Part shown: positions 9,377 through 19,189 of the stretch, one piece after another | Layout of the letters: every line of letters begins with the position of its first letter | Position numbering within the stretch: the stretch's first letter is position 1 | DNA from: Lentilitoribacter sp. Alg239-R112 | GTDB lineage: Bacteria > Pseudomonadota > Alphaproteobacteria > Rhizobiales > Rhizobiaceae | Length of the DNA: 64,000 bases | NCBI RefSeq assembly: GCF_900537175.1 | Contig: NZ_LS999833.1 | Coordinates: forward strand, 1,426,001-1,490,000 | Reading direction: 5' to 3' | Notes under the pieces: model-generated | The model's database searches: none | Seen by the model: the letters and a program-made list of their open reading frames with translations, nothing else | Told to the model about the DNA's origin: nothing | Program-made: the position numbers and the translations under genes

Positions 9377-10765
9377 ATGGCTGCATACGATTTTGATCTT
9401 TTTGTAATTGGTGGCGGCTCCGGCGGCGTTCGTGCAGGACGATTAGCTGCGGCAATGGGAAAACGTGTTGGTGTTGCTGAAGAATATCGATTTGGTGGCA
9501 CTTGCGTCATCCGAGGCTGCGTTCCTAAAAAATTGTTTGTGTATGCTTCTTCATTTCCTGAGCATTTCGAAGATGCGACCGGCTACGGTTGGAGCGTAGG
9601 CGAAACAAAGTTTGACTGGAATACTTTGATTGCTAACAAAGACAAAGAGATTGAACGTTTGGAAGGCCTTTACCAAAAGGGCCTTGATGGAAACGGTGCC
9701 AAGATGTTCAAAAGCCGTGCGGAATTGGTTGATCAACATACAATTTGCCTTACTGCAACTGGTGAAACCGTTACGGCTGAAAAAATTCTGGTTGCAACCG
9801 GCGGTCGACCAAACCCGATGAGTGACTTGGAAGGTCATGAACATTGTATTTCGTCCAATGAAGCATTTCATTTGGAACAATTGCCGGAATCTATTTTGAT
9901 AGCAGGTGGTGGATATATTGCGGTCGAATTTGCCAATATTTTCCACGGCTTGGGTGTCAGAACGACGCTGATTTATCGTGGTAACGAAATCCTATCTCGT
10001 TTTGACAAGGACCTTCGGTCAAACCTGCAAGAAGCGATGATTACAAAAGGTATTGATATCCAATTTTCCGATACAATTTCGAAGGTTGAGAAAAACGCTG
10101 ATGGCAAATTATCGGTTACTACAAAAGCTGGAAATAATGCTGAATACAGCCAAGTCATGCTTGCATTGGGCCGAATTGCAAATACCGATGGTCTTGGTCT
10201 CGAAAAGGCTGGAGTAGAGGTAAGTTCACGCGGCGCAATTATTATTGATGAATACTCAAAGACAAATATCGATAATATATACGCATTAGGAGACGTGACT
10301 GATAAGGTTCAGCTTACACCTGTAGCCATCCACGAAGCTATGTGTTTTCTGGAAACGGTTTATAAAGATAATCCAATATCACCAGATCATGAACTCATCC
10401 CCACTGCCGTGTTCTCACAGCCGGAGATCGGAACGGTTGGAATGAGCGAAGAAGAAGCGGCAAAAGCATTCTCGGAGATTGAGGTTTACAAGGCTCAATT
10501 CCGCCCTATGCGTCATACGCTGACAGAGCGCCAGGATAAGATGATGGTCAAATTAGTGGTCAACTCCGCTGATCGCAAGGTACTGGGTGCGCATATTCTG
10601 GGCCCCGACGCTGGTGAACTTGTTCAAGTCTTAGGCATAACGCTAAAAGCAGGATGCACAAAAGACGATTTTGATCGCACAATGGCGGTCCATCCCTCAG
10701 CATCTGAAGAACTTGTCACAATGTATTCCCCGAGCTATAGAATCAAAAATGGTGAACGGGTCTAG
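9377..10765 (+). CDS. gor: glutathione-disulfide reductase
   Basis: A 462-residue FAD flavoprotein that reduces oxidised glutathione with NADPH. The FAD-binding GGGSGG loop begins at residue 12, and the redox-active disulfide GGTCVIRGC gives Cys43 and Cys48. The NADPH-binding GGGYIAVEFA loop and the second FAD segment YALGDV follow. The C-terminal dimer segment HPSASEE contains the catalytic His. Start ATG 9377 has GGAGTGA upstream. It leads a probable operon with the two following genes: six bases separate it from the GH19-like gene, and a gamma-glutamylcyclotransferase-like gene follows that. The second of these also relates to glutathione chemistry. Confidence 0.96.
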   Translation: MAAYDFDLFVIGGGSGGVRAGRLAAAMGKRVGVAEEYRFGGTCVIRGCVPKKLFVYASSFPEHFEDATGYGWSVGETKFDWNTLIANKDKEIERLEGLYQKGLDGNGAKMFKSRAELVDQHTICLTATGETVTAEKILVATGGRPNPMSDLEGHEHCISSNEAFHLEQLPESILIAGGGYIAVEFANIFHGLGVRTTLIYRGNEILSRFDKDLRSNLQEAMITKGIDIQFSDTISKVEKNADGKLSVTTKAGNNAEYSQVMLALGRIANTDGLGLEKAGVEVSSRGAIIIDEYSKTNIDNIYALGDVTDKVQLTPVAIHEAMCFLETVYKDNPISPDHELIPTAVFSQPEIGTVGMSEEEAAKAFSEIEVYKAQFRPMRHTLTERQDKMMVKLVVNSADRKVLGAHILGPDAGELVQVLGITLKAGCTKDDFDRTMAVHPSASEELVTMYSPSYRIKNGERV

Positions 10766-10771
10766 TCACTG

Positions 10772-11476
10772 ATGGATCGTAAGGTTTTCTTTCAATATCT
10801 GGCAGAAAATCAAGCAACTCTTTTTGCTGATGGGATCTCATCTGAGCAAAAATCTGGATTAAATACGAAACTCGATGTCTGGGCGAAATGGTATGCCGCC
10901 AAGCATCCTGTAAACTTTCTGGCGGCGGCATTAGGTCAGATATATCATGAAACTGGCGGCAAAATGGTGCCGGTTTTAGAGGCATTTGCCATCAATCGTG
11001 AACAATCAGCACAATTGTTAGAGAAAGCGTATAATGAAGGCCGTTTATCCTGGGTCAAGCAACGCTATTGGGAGAAAGACGAAAGCGGGAAACATCCGGT
11101 AGGCGGAGGAGATATCCAGCTTACTCACCGCCGAAACTACGTCGCAGCCCAAGAAAGAATTGGTAAAAAATTTGAAATTGATATCAATCTGGCGGAAAAT
11201 TATGATCTCGCACTAGACCCAGTCATATCTGCCCATATTGCCTTTTCTGGCATGATCGACGGGTGGTTTCGAGAATGTAAGCTTTCTGATTTCGCAAAAG
11301 ATAACAATACGCTTGATTATTGTGCAGCGCGTGACATCGTCAATGGCGATGTTGGGATTGTCGGCAAAAAAATTGAAGTATATTGCCAAACATTTGAATC
11401 TGCACTGGCTGCTGCAGGTGCACAACAATATCTGAAACCATTAGACAAGAACATTGACTGGCCAGACCATGACTGA
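10772..11476 (+). CDS. GH19/lysozyme-like hydrolase, no signal peptide
   Basis: A 234-residue protein with the fold pattern of family 19 chitinases and phage-type endolysins. It has a helical N-terminus, then ALGQIYHETGGKM with likely catalytic Glu60, then GGGDIQLTHRRNY and a late segment ending in the AARDIVNGD-type motif that binds sugar in this group. These enzymes cleave chitin or peptidoglycan. No signal peptide or membrane segment is visible, so it would be cytoplasmic unless released by lysis or a holin, and no holin is nearby. It begins six bases after gor and overlaps the next gene by eight bases, arguing for one transcript. Catalytic activity is inferred from motifs only. Confidence 0.72.
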   Translation: MDRKVFFQYLAENQATLFADGISSEQKSGLNTKLDVWAKWYAAKHPVNFLAAALGQIYHETGGKMVPVLEAFAINREQSAQLLEKAYNEGRLSWVKQRYWEKDESGKHPVGGGDIQLTHRRNYVAAQERIGKKFEIDINLAENYDLALDPVISAHIAFSGMIDGWFRECKLSDFAKDNNTLDYCAARDIVNGDVGIVGKKIEVYCQTFESALAAAGAQQYLKPLDKNIDWPDHD

Positions 11477-12110
11477 GCAGCTCATCGATATTTTGCACAA
11501 GAAAGCTAAACAAGGCCCGATCGTTGGCTATTTTGGCTATGGCTCACTTGTTAATAAAAATACACTTCGCACAGAATATATCGCCACCATTCCCGCAACA
11601 TTAAAAGGATGGCAAAGGATGTGGGATACCCCGTCTGGAGATGATTTTGATGGTCAAAGTGTTTCACTTTTAACCGTTAGACCTAATCAAAGCAAAAGCA
11701 CCAAAGGTGTTGTAGTATTTGATTGGGCCGAAAATTTGCCGCTGGTTGACGCCCGAGAACATAATTATCATCGCCGTACCATTAACACCAAAGAATTAGC
11801 GTTTGAAAACCTGTTTGACGCATCTTCGCATAGTTTTTATGTCTATGAGGCAATCGAAAACAAGACACTCGAAGACGGACGTCCACCTCTCCTTCATTCT
11901 TATCTCGACGCAGTTTTGCAAGGCTTTCATGATGTTTATGGATCAGATGGCATTCATGAATTTATGGCCACAACTGAAAATTTTCATACACCCATACTCA
12001 ATGATCGAAATCAGCCCCAATATCCCCGTTCTGTCCAATTGAATGAAGAACAAAGGGCTTTAATCGATTTAATTTTGGCCTCAAAGGCAGATATTTCTTT
12101 CATCGAATAA
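11469..12110 (+). CDS. gamma-glutamylcyclotransferase-like protein
   Basis: A 213-residue protein of the gamma-glutamylcyclotransferase fold. The substrate-binding loop near the N-terminus reads GYFGYGSLVNKNTL, followed by ATLKGWQRMWD. Enzymes of this fold release 5-oxoproline from gamma-glutamyl peptides, and some degrade glutathione. Being in the same apparent operon as glutathione reductase supports a link to glutathione, but the exact substrate is unknown. I take ATG 11469 as the start; it overlaps the stop of the upstream gene (translational coupling). An in-frame TTG at 11454 is less likely. Confidence 0.72.
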   Translation: MTEQLIDILHKKAKQGPIVGYFGYGSLVNKNTLRTEYIATIPATLKGWQRMWDTPSGDDFDGQSVSLLTVRPNQSKSTKGVVVFDWAENLPLVDAREHNYHRRTINTKELAFENLFDASSHSFYVYEAIENKTLEDGRPPLLHSYLDAVLQGFHDVYGSDGIHEFMATTENFHTPILNDRNQPQYPRSVQLNEEQRALIDLILASKADISFIE

Positions 12111-12167
12111 CAAGCAGCGCTATAAGCTGCAAGAAATTGTTAATTTGAGAGTAGATAGGTATACATC

Positions 12168-13541
12168 ATGGCACAAAACTGGAACCCAACCAGCTGGCGC
12201 AACAAGCCAATTTTGCAGGTGCCAGACTATCCAGAGCAAACAAAGCTGGAAGAAACAGAAGCCCGTTTATCAAAATTTCCACCGCTTGTTTTTGCAGGTG
12301 AAGCGCGCGCGCTTAAAAATAATCTTGCGAAGGTCGCGAATGGCGAAGCATTTCTCCTACAAGGCGGAGATTGTGCAGAAGCATTTGCTGAGCATGAAGG
12401 TGATAATATTCGTGACTTTTTCCGTGCATTTTTGCAGATGTCCGCGGTGCTGACTTATGGCGCACAAAGCCCTGTTATAAAAGTTGGTCGGATTGCTGGC
12501 CAGTTTGCAAAACCCCGTTCAAGCAATACTGAAACAAAAGATGGCGTGGAACTACCAAGTTATCGCGGTGACATCATCAATGGTATCGAGTTTAATGAGG
12601 AAGCTCGTGTTCCTGATCCAGAGCGTCAGGTTATGGCATATCGTCAATCAGCAGCGACACTCAATCTTCTGCGTGCGTTCGCGCAGGGTGGTTATGCAAA
12701 CCTCGTCAATGTTCACAGCTGGATGCTTGGCTTTGCGAATGGCAGCCCGCAATCAGAGCGCTATATGAAACTTGCCAATCGTATTTCGGAATCAATCAAC
12801 TTCATGAAGGCGATTGGCATTACACCTGAAACGCACCCTGCCCTGAGCGAAACAGAGTTTTTCACAAGTCATGAGGCGTTACTTCTTGGCTATGAACAAG
12901 CACTGACACGTATCGATTCCACAACTGGTGACTATTACGCTACGTCAGGTCACATGATTTGGATTGGCGACAGAACACGCCAACCAGACCACGCCCATGT
13001 TGAATTCTGCCGCGGAATTAAAAACCCGCTTGGGCTGAAATGTGGCCCATCTTTGGATCCAGAAGAACTTATCGAACTTATTGATATTCTAAATCCGGAA
13101 AATGAAGCTGGTCGCCTGACGCTTATTGCGCGTTTTGGTCATGATAAGGTTGCAGATCACCTTCCAAAACTTATTCGTGCCGTCGAACGTGAAGGCAAAA
13201 AAGTTGTTTGGTCATGTGATCCAATGCACGGCAATACAATCTCAATGTCTGGATATAAAACACGTCCATTCGACCGGATTTTGACAGAAGTTGAAACATT
13301 CTTCGACGTTCATCACGCTGAAGGCACACATGCCGGCGGCATCCATGTTGAAATGACTGGCAAAAACGTTACCGAATGTACGGGCGGTGCACGTGCACTT
13401 TCTGGTGATGATCTGTCTGAACGCTATCACACACATTGTGACCCGCGTTTGAATGCCGAACAAGCGCTTGAACTTGCTTTCCTTGTTGCTGAACGCATGA
13501 AGGAAGGTTCAAAAATCATCACGGACGCAGCAACGGCATAA
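12168..13541 (+). CDS. 3-deoxy-7-phosphoheptulonate synthase, class II
   Basis: A 457-residue enzyme for the first step of the shikimate pathway, joining phosphoenolpyruvate and erythrose 4-phosphate. It belongs to the class II (plant/mycobacterial) type by length and motifs: [11 protein letters not shown] with the metal-ligand Cys, the [13 protein letters not shown] segment, [10 protein letters not shown] and GGIHVEMTG. The start ATG 12168 opens [11 protein letters not shown], typical of the family. The gene has its own strong terminator at 13570. In other species the name is aroG, aroF or aroA, so no symbol is forced here. Confidence 0.95.
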   Translation: MAQNWNPTSWRNKPILQVPDYPEQTKLEETEARLSKFPPLVFAGEARALKNNLAKVANGEAFLLQGGDCAEAFAEHEGDNIRDFFRAFLQMSAVLTYGAQSPVIKVGRIAGQFAKPRSSNTETKDGVELPSYRGDIINGIEFNEEARVPDPERQVMAYRQSAATLNLLRAFAQGGYANLVNVHSWMLGFANGSPQSERYMKLANRISESINFMKAIGITPETHPALSETEFFTSHEALLLGYEQALTRIDSTTGDYYATSGHMIWIGDRTRQPDHAHVEFCRGIKNPLGLKCGPSLDPEELIELIDILNPENEAGRLTLIARFGHDKVADHLPKLIRAVEREGKKVVWSCDPMHGNTISMSGYKTRPFDRILTEVETFFDVHHAEGTHAGGIHVEMTGKNVTECTGGARALSGDDLSERYHTHCDPRLNAEQALELAFLVAERMKEGSKIITDAATA

Positions 13542-13569
13542 TCCAATTCATATTACTAAACTTTACGAA

Positions 13570-13601
13570 CCCCGAAATGCATGTCATTTCGGGGTTTTAT
13601 T
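13570..13601 (+). terminator. rho-independent terminator of DAHP synthase gene
   Basis: CCCCGAAATG (13570-13579) pairs perfectly with CATTTCGGGG (13585-13594), followed by TTTTATTTT. A related copy of this element lies at 14494-14527, after the next gene. Confidence 0.9.
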
Positions 13602-13711
13602 TTGCAGCAGTCCAACCTGCGTTGTAAGAAAATAGAGATGCATCGTATTTTGACCACTATGACGATGATTATTGGTAGACAGCATTACATTCATCGGAAA
13701 GCTGCTCAGAA

Positions 13712-14410
13712 TTGTTTAAAAAATCACACATATTTTGGGTTTGTAAAAAGCTCTCATTAGGCGCCGCTTATTGTGGGGCAAGCATTTTAATCTATGGCGC
13801 CTTTGCTATCATTGGTGCTGTATGGATATCGGATAATTACAACTTGAAAGAAGCCCCCCAAGGGCAAAAAATTTACGTGTCATCAAACGGGTTTCACAGC
13901 GATATAATTGTCCCCATAAGTGATCAAATATTGTCCAAGCTCCCTATTAAATCAGAGGATTTTCCTAACAAACTGATAGATTCTCAATATCTAATTATAG
14001 GCTGGGGATCAAAAACGGCCTACACAAGTTTACTAGAATTAACCGACATGTCAGCTTCAATTTTGGCTAAATCTCTCTTTTTTGACGATTCTGTGATCCA
14101 TGTTCAGCCTTATAATAAAGAGTTAGAAAACAGTGCTCTAAAAGCAATAACATTGGATGAAATTCATTTTGAGAAACTCCTAAAATTTATAGCCAATACG
14201 TTTTATTACAATGCGGCAGGGCAGAGCGAATTAGTGATAAATGCATCCCATGGATTTGGGGATGTATTCTTCAAAGCGGCACCAAAATATCACATATTTT
14301 ATAGTTGTAATGTTTGGACAGGAGAAGCACTCCGCGAGGCCGGTCTAATCATGGGAATATGGACTCCATTTACACAATCGCTCGAATGGAGCTTATCAAA
14401 AAACTACTGA
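13712..14410 (+). CDS. TIGR02117/DUF2459 family membrane-anchored protein
   Basis: A 232-residue protein of unknown function. An N-terminal hydrophobic segment (~15-42, ending IGAVWIS) anchors it. The rest contains the family motifs SNGFHSDIIVP, IIGWGSKTAYTS, and near the end YHIFYSCNVWTGEALREAG. The family was named for occurrence near urease genes in some genomes, but none are present here. The conserved His, Asp, Cys and Asn pattern suggests a papain-like or amidase-like fold, which is inference. The start is probably TTG 13712, with GGAAAG rather far upstream; no in-frame ATG precedes the membrane segment. The gene looks more AT-rich than its neighbours and sits between two copies of a related terminator, so it may be a later insertion. 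Confidence 0.72.
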   Translation: MFKKSHIFWVCKKLSLGAAYCGASILIYGAFAIIGAVWISDNYNLKEAPQGQKIYVSSNGFHSDIIVPISDQILSKLPIKSEDFPNKLIDSQYLIIGWGSKTAYTSLLELTDMSASILAKSLFFDDSVIHVQPYNKELENSALKAITLDEIHFEKLLKFIANTFYYNAAGQSELVINASHGFGDVFFKAAPKYHIFYSCNVWTGEALREAGLIMGIWTPFTQSLEWSLSKNY

Positions 14411-14493
14411 CTAACTAAGCCGCTATACTTTGTTTAGAGCGTTCGTGCCGATGCAGAAGTAATGCGGACCTCAATACATTGTAAAACTTCACG

Positions 14494-14527
14494 AACCCCA
14501 AAATAACTTCTATTTGGGTTTCATTTT
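14494..14527 (+). terminator. degenerate terminator copy after the TIGR02117 gene
   Basis: AACCCCAAAATA pairs imperfectly with TATTTGGGTT and is followed by TCATTTT. With its flanks (14484-14529) it matches the 13558-13605 region at about three quarters of positions. Confidence 0.6.
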
Positions 14528-14564
14528 GCGATAGTGTGACTTCAGATTTAAACAGGAGCATATT

Positions 14565-14978
14565 ATGGCTGAAATACATGCTGGAAGCTGCAACTGCGGC
14601 CAGGTCACATTTTCTATCAAGGGAAATTTACGCGACATTATGGCATGTCACTGTAGTCAATGTCGCAAACAAAGTGGACTATATTTTGCGGCAACAGAAG
14701 CAAAAGACGCCGATTTAATCATCAATGGCGCAGAACACATAACTTGGTATTCGGCGTCGGAGGCCGCAAAACGCGGGTTCTGTAGAACTTGCGGGTCAAC
14801 GTTGTTTTGGAAACACAATGAATTGGATAGAACATCTATTCTAGCTGGCGCATTTGACAGACCTATCAACGTCAAAATCACCGAACACATCTTCTGCAAA
14901 GACAGAAGTCGTTTTTACGATATATCTGATGGATTACCACAATATGATGGCCCTCCGCCTATCCTCAAAACACCATAA
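14565..14978 (+). CDS. GFA family zinc-binding protein
   Basis: A 137-residue protein of the GFA/CENP-V fold, once named for glutathione-dependent formaldehyde-activating enzyme. The zinc ligands are visible as SCNCGQVTF, CHCSQCRKQSG and FCRTCGSTLFW. The family includes thiol-dependent carbonyl-handling enzymes, and most bacterial members are uncharacterised. No formaldehyde dehydrogenase is adjacent, so a role in formaldehyde detoxification should not be assumed. ATG 14565 has CAGGAG nine bases upstream. Stand-alone gene. Confidence 0.85.
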   Translation: MAEIHAGSCNCGQVTFSIKGNLRDIMACHCSQCRKQSGLYFAATEAKDADLIINGAEHITWYSASEAAKRGFCRTCGSTLFWKHNELDRTSILAGAFDRPINVKITEHIFCKDRSRFYDISDGLPQYDGPPPILKTP

Positions 14979-15011
14979 CCCTAACTGCAACTAAATGTTG
15001 CCAGCAAGATT

Positions 15012-15063
15012 AGATAAACAAATATTCTACCGGATAGATACTTCAAGTACTTGTTGTTTATCT
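15012..15063 (+). promoter_or_regulatory. long-spaced inverted repeat upstream of nadE
   Basis: AGATAAACAA (15012-15021) and TTGTTTATCT (15054-15063) are perfect ten-base complements separated by 32 bases, ending 22 bases before the nadE start. It could be a structured leader or a two-half operator. No known riboswitch pattern is recognised. Confidence 0.4.
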
Positions 15064-15085
15064 CCAAGATCGTTAAATCAGATTC

Positions 15086-16762
15086 ATGACAAAACCACTC
15101 GATATCCTGCGTATAGCAACTGCACAATTAAACCCAACTGTTGGGGATCTTTCAGGTAACGTAGAAAAGGCAAAAACTGCCTATGACGACGCTGTCCGAC
15201 ATAAGGCTGATCTGGTTCTTTTCACAGAATTATTCTTATCCGGATACCCGCCAGAAGATTTGGTTCTCAAGCCTTCCTTTTTAAAAGCATGCGATGACGC
15301 ATTGCAGGAAATTTGCGCGATAACTGCAGATGGTGGGCCCGGAATTATTATCGGATATCCACGCCAGAATGGTGAGAGACGACATAACTCCATAGCTGTT
15401 ATTGATGATGGTGAAATTATTGCAATTCGCGATAAAGTCGATCTGCCAAACTACGGCGAGTTTGATGAAAAACGGGTGTTTGATGCAGGCGATATGCCCG
15501 GCCCTATCAATTTTCGTGGTGTACGAATTGGCATTCCCATTTGTGAAGATATTTGGGGTGATCTTGGTGTATGCGAAACGCTCGCCGAAACCGGTGCTGA
15601 AATACTATTATCTCCCAATGGATCTCCCTATTATCGAGGAAAATTAGATGTTCGGCATCAAGTTGTTTTAAAGCAGGTCATCGAATGCGAACTTCCAATG
15701 ATCTACGCCAATCAGTTTGGTGGGCAGGATGAGCTAATTTTCGATGGTGCTAGCTTTGCCTTCAATGCTGATAAAAGCCTTGCCTTCCAGATGAGTCAGT
15801 TTGAAGAAACTGTCAGCATTAGCACTTGGAAACGAGAAGACGACGTTTGGCTCTGCTCAAACGGCCCTAACTCAGTTATTCCAGATGGCGAAGAGGCAGA
15901 CTATCGCGCCTGCATGCATGGCCTTAGGGACTATGTGAATAAGAATGGATTCAAGAACGTCGTTCTAGGCCTCTCAGGCGGTATCGATTCCGCAATTTGC
16001 GCTGCCTTGGCTGTTGATGCATTGGGTGAAGAGCGCTTACGCGCCGTCATGATGCCCTATCGTTACACATCTGAATTATCTTTAGAAGATGCAGCAGATT
16101 GCGCAAAAGCGTTAGGTTGCCGCTATGATATCGTTCAAATTGAAGAACCTGTTCAAGGGTTCTTATCAAACTTAAGTGAAATGTTTGACGGGACCGATGA
16201 AGGTATCACCGAAGAGAACTTACAAAGCAGAACTCGCGGAACCATTTTGATGGCTATCTCCAATAAATTTGGATCGATGGTTGTCACAACTGGCAACAAA
16301 TCAGAAATGTCCGTTGGTTATGCCACGCTCTATGGCGATATGAACGGTGGCTTTAACCCAATTAAAGACATCTATAAAATGCAGGTCTATGAGCTTTCTC
16401 GTTGGAGAAATACGCAAGTACCCCCAGGGGCATTGGGGCCTTCAGGAGAAGTCATTCCGACCTCCATCATTGACAAAGCGCCCTCAGCTGAACTTCGACC
16501 TGATCAGACGGACCAAGATTCACTACCGCCATACCCTGCTCTGGATGATATTTTAGAGTGCTTGGTTGAAAAAGAAATGGCTACGGATGACATTGTCGCC
16601 AGAGGTCATGAGGAAGCCGTTGTACATCGAATTGAGCATTTGCTTTATATTGCGGAGTACAAACGCCGGCAGTCTGCTCCAGGTGTAAAAATCACCAAAA
16701 AGAACTTTGGACGAGATCGGCGTTATCCAATAACCAACAGGTTTCGCGACAGGGGCAACTGA
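15086..16762 (+). CDS. nadE: glutamine-hydrolysing NAD+ synthase
   Basis: A 558-residue, two-domain enzyme that makes NAD+ from nicotinate adenine dinucleotide using glutamine nitrogen. The N-terminal nitrilase-type glutaminase has its triad in view: Glu48 (FTELFLSGYPPEDL), Lys117 (RDKVDLPNYGEF) and Cys153 (PICEDIWGD). The C-terminal synthetase domain has the ATP-binding SGGIDS loop at about 297 and TTGNKSEMSVGY. The ATG 15086 start fits the family. It is preceded by an unusual inverted repeat and followed by moaA after 90 bases. Confidence 0.96.
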   Translation: MTKPLDILRIATAQLNPTVGDLSGNVEKAKTAYDDAVRHKADLVLFTELFLSGYPPEDLVLKPSFLKACDDALQEICAITADGGPGIIIGYPRQNGERRHNSIAVIDDGEIIAIRDKVDLPNYGEFDEKRVFDAGDMPGPINFRGVRIGIPICEDIWGDLGVCETLAETGAEILLSPNGSPYYRGKLDVRHQVVLKQVIECELPMIYANQFGGQDELIFDGASFAFNADKSLAFQMSQFEETVSISTWKREDDVWLCSNGPNSVIPDGEEADYRACMHGLRDYVNKNGFKNVVLGLSGGIDSAICAALAVDALGEERLRAVMMPYRYTSELSLEDAADCAKALGCRYDIVQIEEPVQGFLSNLSEMFDGTDEGITEENLQSRTRGTILMAISNKFGSMVVTTGNKSEMSVGYATLYGDMNGGFNPIKDIYKMQVYELSRWRNTQVPPGALGPSGEVIPTSIIDKAPSAELRPDQTDQDSLPPYPALDDILECLVEKEMATDDIVARGHEEAVVHRIEHLLYIAEYKRRQSAPGVKITKKNFGRDRRYPITNRFRDRGN

Positions 16763-16852
16763 GTAGGCCTTGACGCCGTTACCTACACAAAAATCATTTG
16801 ACGCAAGAACATTTCGGGTTCAGATTGACTTATCTCGAAATAGGATAAAACA

Positions 16853-17890
16853 ATGTCTCAGGCGCCAGTAACTGCCTCTAACGCATCCAATGCTGCTAAT
16901 ATGATTGATCCATTCGGTCGAATGGTTGATTATCTCCGCGTCTCTGTAACCGACAGGTGTGATTTCCGTTGCACATATTGCATGTCGGAAAATATGACAT
17001 TTTTGCCTAAAAAAGACCTACTTACCTTGGAAGAGCTGGATCGCCTCTGTACCATTTTTATTGGCAAAGGCGTTAGAAGGCTGCGTTTGACAGGCGGCGA
17101 ACCGCTAGTCCGCAAAAACATCATGCAATTTATAAATAGTCTTGGCCGCCACCTCGAAAGCGGGAAGCTTGAAGAACTGACAATTACAACGAATGGCTCA
17201 CAGCTCCACAGGTTTTCGAAGGATTTGTTCTCGGCTGGGATGAGACGAATAAATGTATCACTGGACACGCTTGACGCCGACAAATTTAAAGCGATTACCC
17301 GTTGGGGTGATGTTAACCGTGTCATTCAAGGCATTGATGCAGCGCAAGAATCAGGTTTGAAAGTCAAAATCAACGCGGTAGCGCTGAAAGGCTTTAATGA
17401 TGATGAACTTCCGAAGATGATCGAATGGGCACATGGTCGAGATATGGACATGACCATCATCGAGACTATGCCTATGGGCGAAATCGACGAAGACCGAACC
17501 GATCAATATCTCCCACTTTCAAAAGTTCGATCTAATCTCTCTAATCAATATACATTGGAAGATATTCCTTTTAAAACTGGTGGCCCTGCGAGATATGTGT
17601 CGATCAAGGAAACTGGTGGAAAATTAGGGTTCATAACACCACTTACGCATAACTTCTGCGAGAGCTGCAATAGAGTCCGGCTAACGTGCACAGGCACTTT
17701 ATATTTATGTTTGGGCCAAGACGATGCCGCAGACTTAAGAGAACCATTAAGGGCATCAGAAGGTAATGAGCTGACATCGAACGCTATCGACGAGGCCATA
17801 GGTAGAAAACCTAAAGGTCACGATTTCATCATTGATCGAAACACAAAACGCCCCGCGGTAAGCCGACATATGAGCGTAACCGGTGGTTAA
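16853..17890 (+). CDS. moaA: GTP 3',8-cyclase MoaA
   Basis: A 345-residue radical-SAM enzyme that starts molybdenum cofactor synthesis from GTP. The first iron-sulfur cluster is bound by C36xxxC40xxC43 in [10 protein letters not shown], and the second by the C-terminal [13 protein letters not shown] region. The GTP/SAM segment [11 protein letters not shown] is present. The protein ends in Gly-Gly, required for activity in characterised MoaA. No other moa gene is in the window. ATG 16853 lies after GGATAAAACA. Secure. Confidence 0.96.
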   Translation: MSQAPVTASNASNAANMIDPFGRMVDYLRVSVTDRCDFRCTYCMSENMTFLPKKDLLTLEELDRLCTIFIGKGVRRLRLTGGEPLVRKNIMQFINSLGRHLESGKLEELTITTNGSQLHRFSKDLFSAGMRRINVSLDTLDADKFKAITRWGDVNRVIQGIDAAQESGLKVKINAVALKGFNDDELPKMIEWAHGRDMDMTIIETMPMGEIDEDRTDQYLPLSKVRSNLSNQYTLEDIPFKTGGPARYVSIKETGGKLGFITPLTHNFCESCNRVRLTCTGTLYLCLGQDDAADLREPLRASEGNELTSNAIDEAIGRKPKGHDFIIDRNTKRPAVSRHMSVTGG

Positions 17891-17937
17891 ATTATTGGGC
17901 TCATCCCGAGAGCTCACACTAAGTATTGCAAAATAAG

Positions 17938-19152
17938 ATGAGCTCAAAAAACTTCTTAAACCGAGGCAGACCGCCAAGCATATTCACGCTCGTTGTTGTA
18001 GCTAGTATTTCAGTTCTAAGCATGAACATGCTTCTTCCTGCTTTGCCTTCTATGACGGAGTATTTTAAGACAGATTATTCTGTCATGCAGTTAACCGTCA
18101 CCGGTTATCTAGCCATGACAGGCCTGTTACAGATTTTTTTCGGACCTCTTTCAGACAGGTTTGGGCGGCGACCTGTCATATTAGCGGGATTATGCATATT
18201 CGTCTTGGCATCAATCATTTGCATGATCGCACCTAATATCGAAATCTTCCTTCTAGGTCGCATCCTACAAACTTCATCAGCCACAGGAATTGTGCTGTCT
18301 CGCGCAATTGTGAGGGATTTGTACAGCACAGAAAAAGCTGCATCCATGCTCGGATATGTTACAGTCGGCATGATGGTTGTACCCATGTTCAGCCCGCTCG
18401 TTGGCGGCTTGTTAGATCAATATTTTGGCTGGCAGGCAATTTTCGCCGCCATGATAGCCTTTGGCGGAATGTGCCTTGTTGTTGTTTACCTCGATTTGGG
18501 CGAAACAAATGTCCACAAGTCCAATTCATTTATGGAGCAAATAGGCAGCTACCCTGAACTTTTGAAATCCCGACGTTTTTGGGGTTATACCTTAACGGCA
18601 AGCTTTACATCCGGTGCGTATTTTTCGCTACTGGGCGGAGGACCGTTCGTGGCAACTGAACATTTTCATCTAAACCCAACCGAATTTGGTTCGTTTTTTC
18701 TGTTCATTGCCACAGGTTACCTTTTGGGGAATTTCGCAAGTGGTCGGTTCTCAACACGCATGGGTATCAATAAGATGATGGTGCTTGGTGGCATGGTGTC
18801 ATGTATCGGGTTAAGCGGATCTATCATCATCATACTGATTGGACACGCAAGCGCAGCTTCATTTTTTGGATTCATGTTTTTCGTTGGTATTGGTAATGGT
18901 CTGACGCTACCAAACGCCAACGCAGGAATGGTGAGCATCAGACCAAAATTGGCAGGCTCGGCGTCAGGTCTGGGCGGCGCAGTTATGGTTGGCGGCGGTT
19001 CTATTATGGCAGCTTACGTCACCTCCATCCTTACGATCGAGTCTGGACCATTACCCCTGGTCGCATTCATGCTCGGTACAAGTATAATAGCTCTATTAAA
19101 TACGTGTTATGTGATATTTGTAGAAGCAAGTTCAACAAATAAAATCGACTAA
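17938..19152 (+). CDS. MFS drug/solute exporter, Bcr/CflA type
   Basis: A 404-residue membrane protein with twelve predicted helices, belonging to the drug-proton antiporter group of the major facilitator superfamily. The loop motif GPLSDRFGRRPVIL between helices 2 and 3 is canonical. LSMNMLLPALPSM in helix 1 and the helix 5 region fit the Bcr/CflA subfamily, known for bicyclomycin, sulfonamide or small-molecule export. The true substrate is unknown. I use ATG 17938; a TTG four codons earlier is possible. It lies 47 bases after moaA and 37 bases before the methyltransferase. Confidence 0.87.
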   Translation: MSSKNFLNRGRPPSIFTLVVVASISVLSMNMLLPALPSMTEYFKTDYSVMQLTVTGYLAMTGLLQIFFGPLSDRFGRRPVILAGLCIFVLASIICMIAPNIEIFLLGRILQTSSATGIVLSRAIVRDLYSTEKAASMLGYVTVGMMVVPMFSPLVGGLLDQYFGWQAIFAAMIAFGGMCLVVVYLDLGETNVHKSNSFMEQIGSYPELLKSRRFWGYTLTASFTSGAYFSLLGGGPFVATEHFHLNPTEFGSFFLFIATGYLLGNFASGRFSTRMGINKMMVLGGMVSCIGLSGSIIIILIGHASAASFFGFMFFVGIGNGLTLPNANAGMVSIRPKLAGSASGLGGAVMVGGGSIMAAYVTSILTIESGPLPLVAFMLGTSIIALLNTCYVIFVEASSTNKID

Positions 19153-19189
19153 CTCAACTCCCCCAAAACTGGTAAATCAGGCATTTAGT

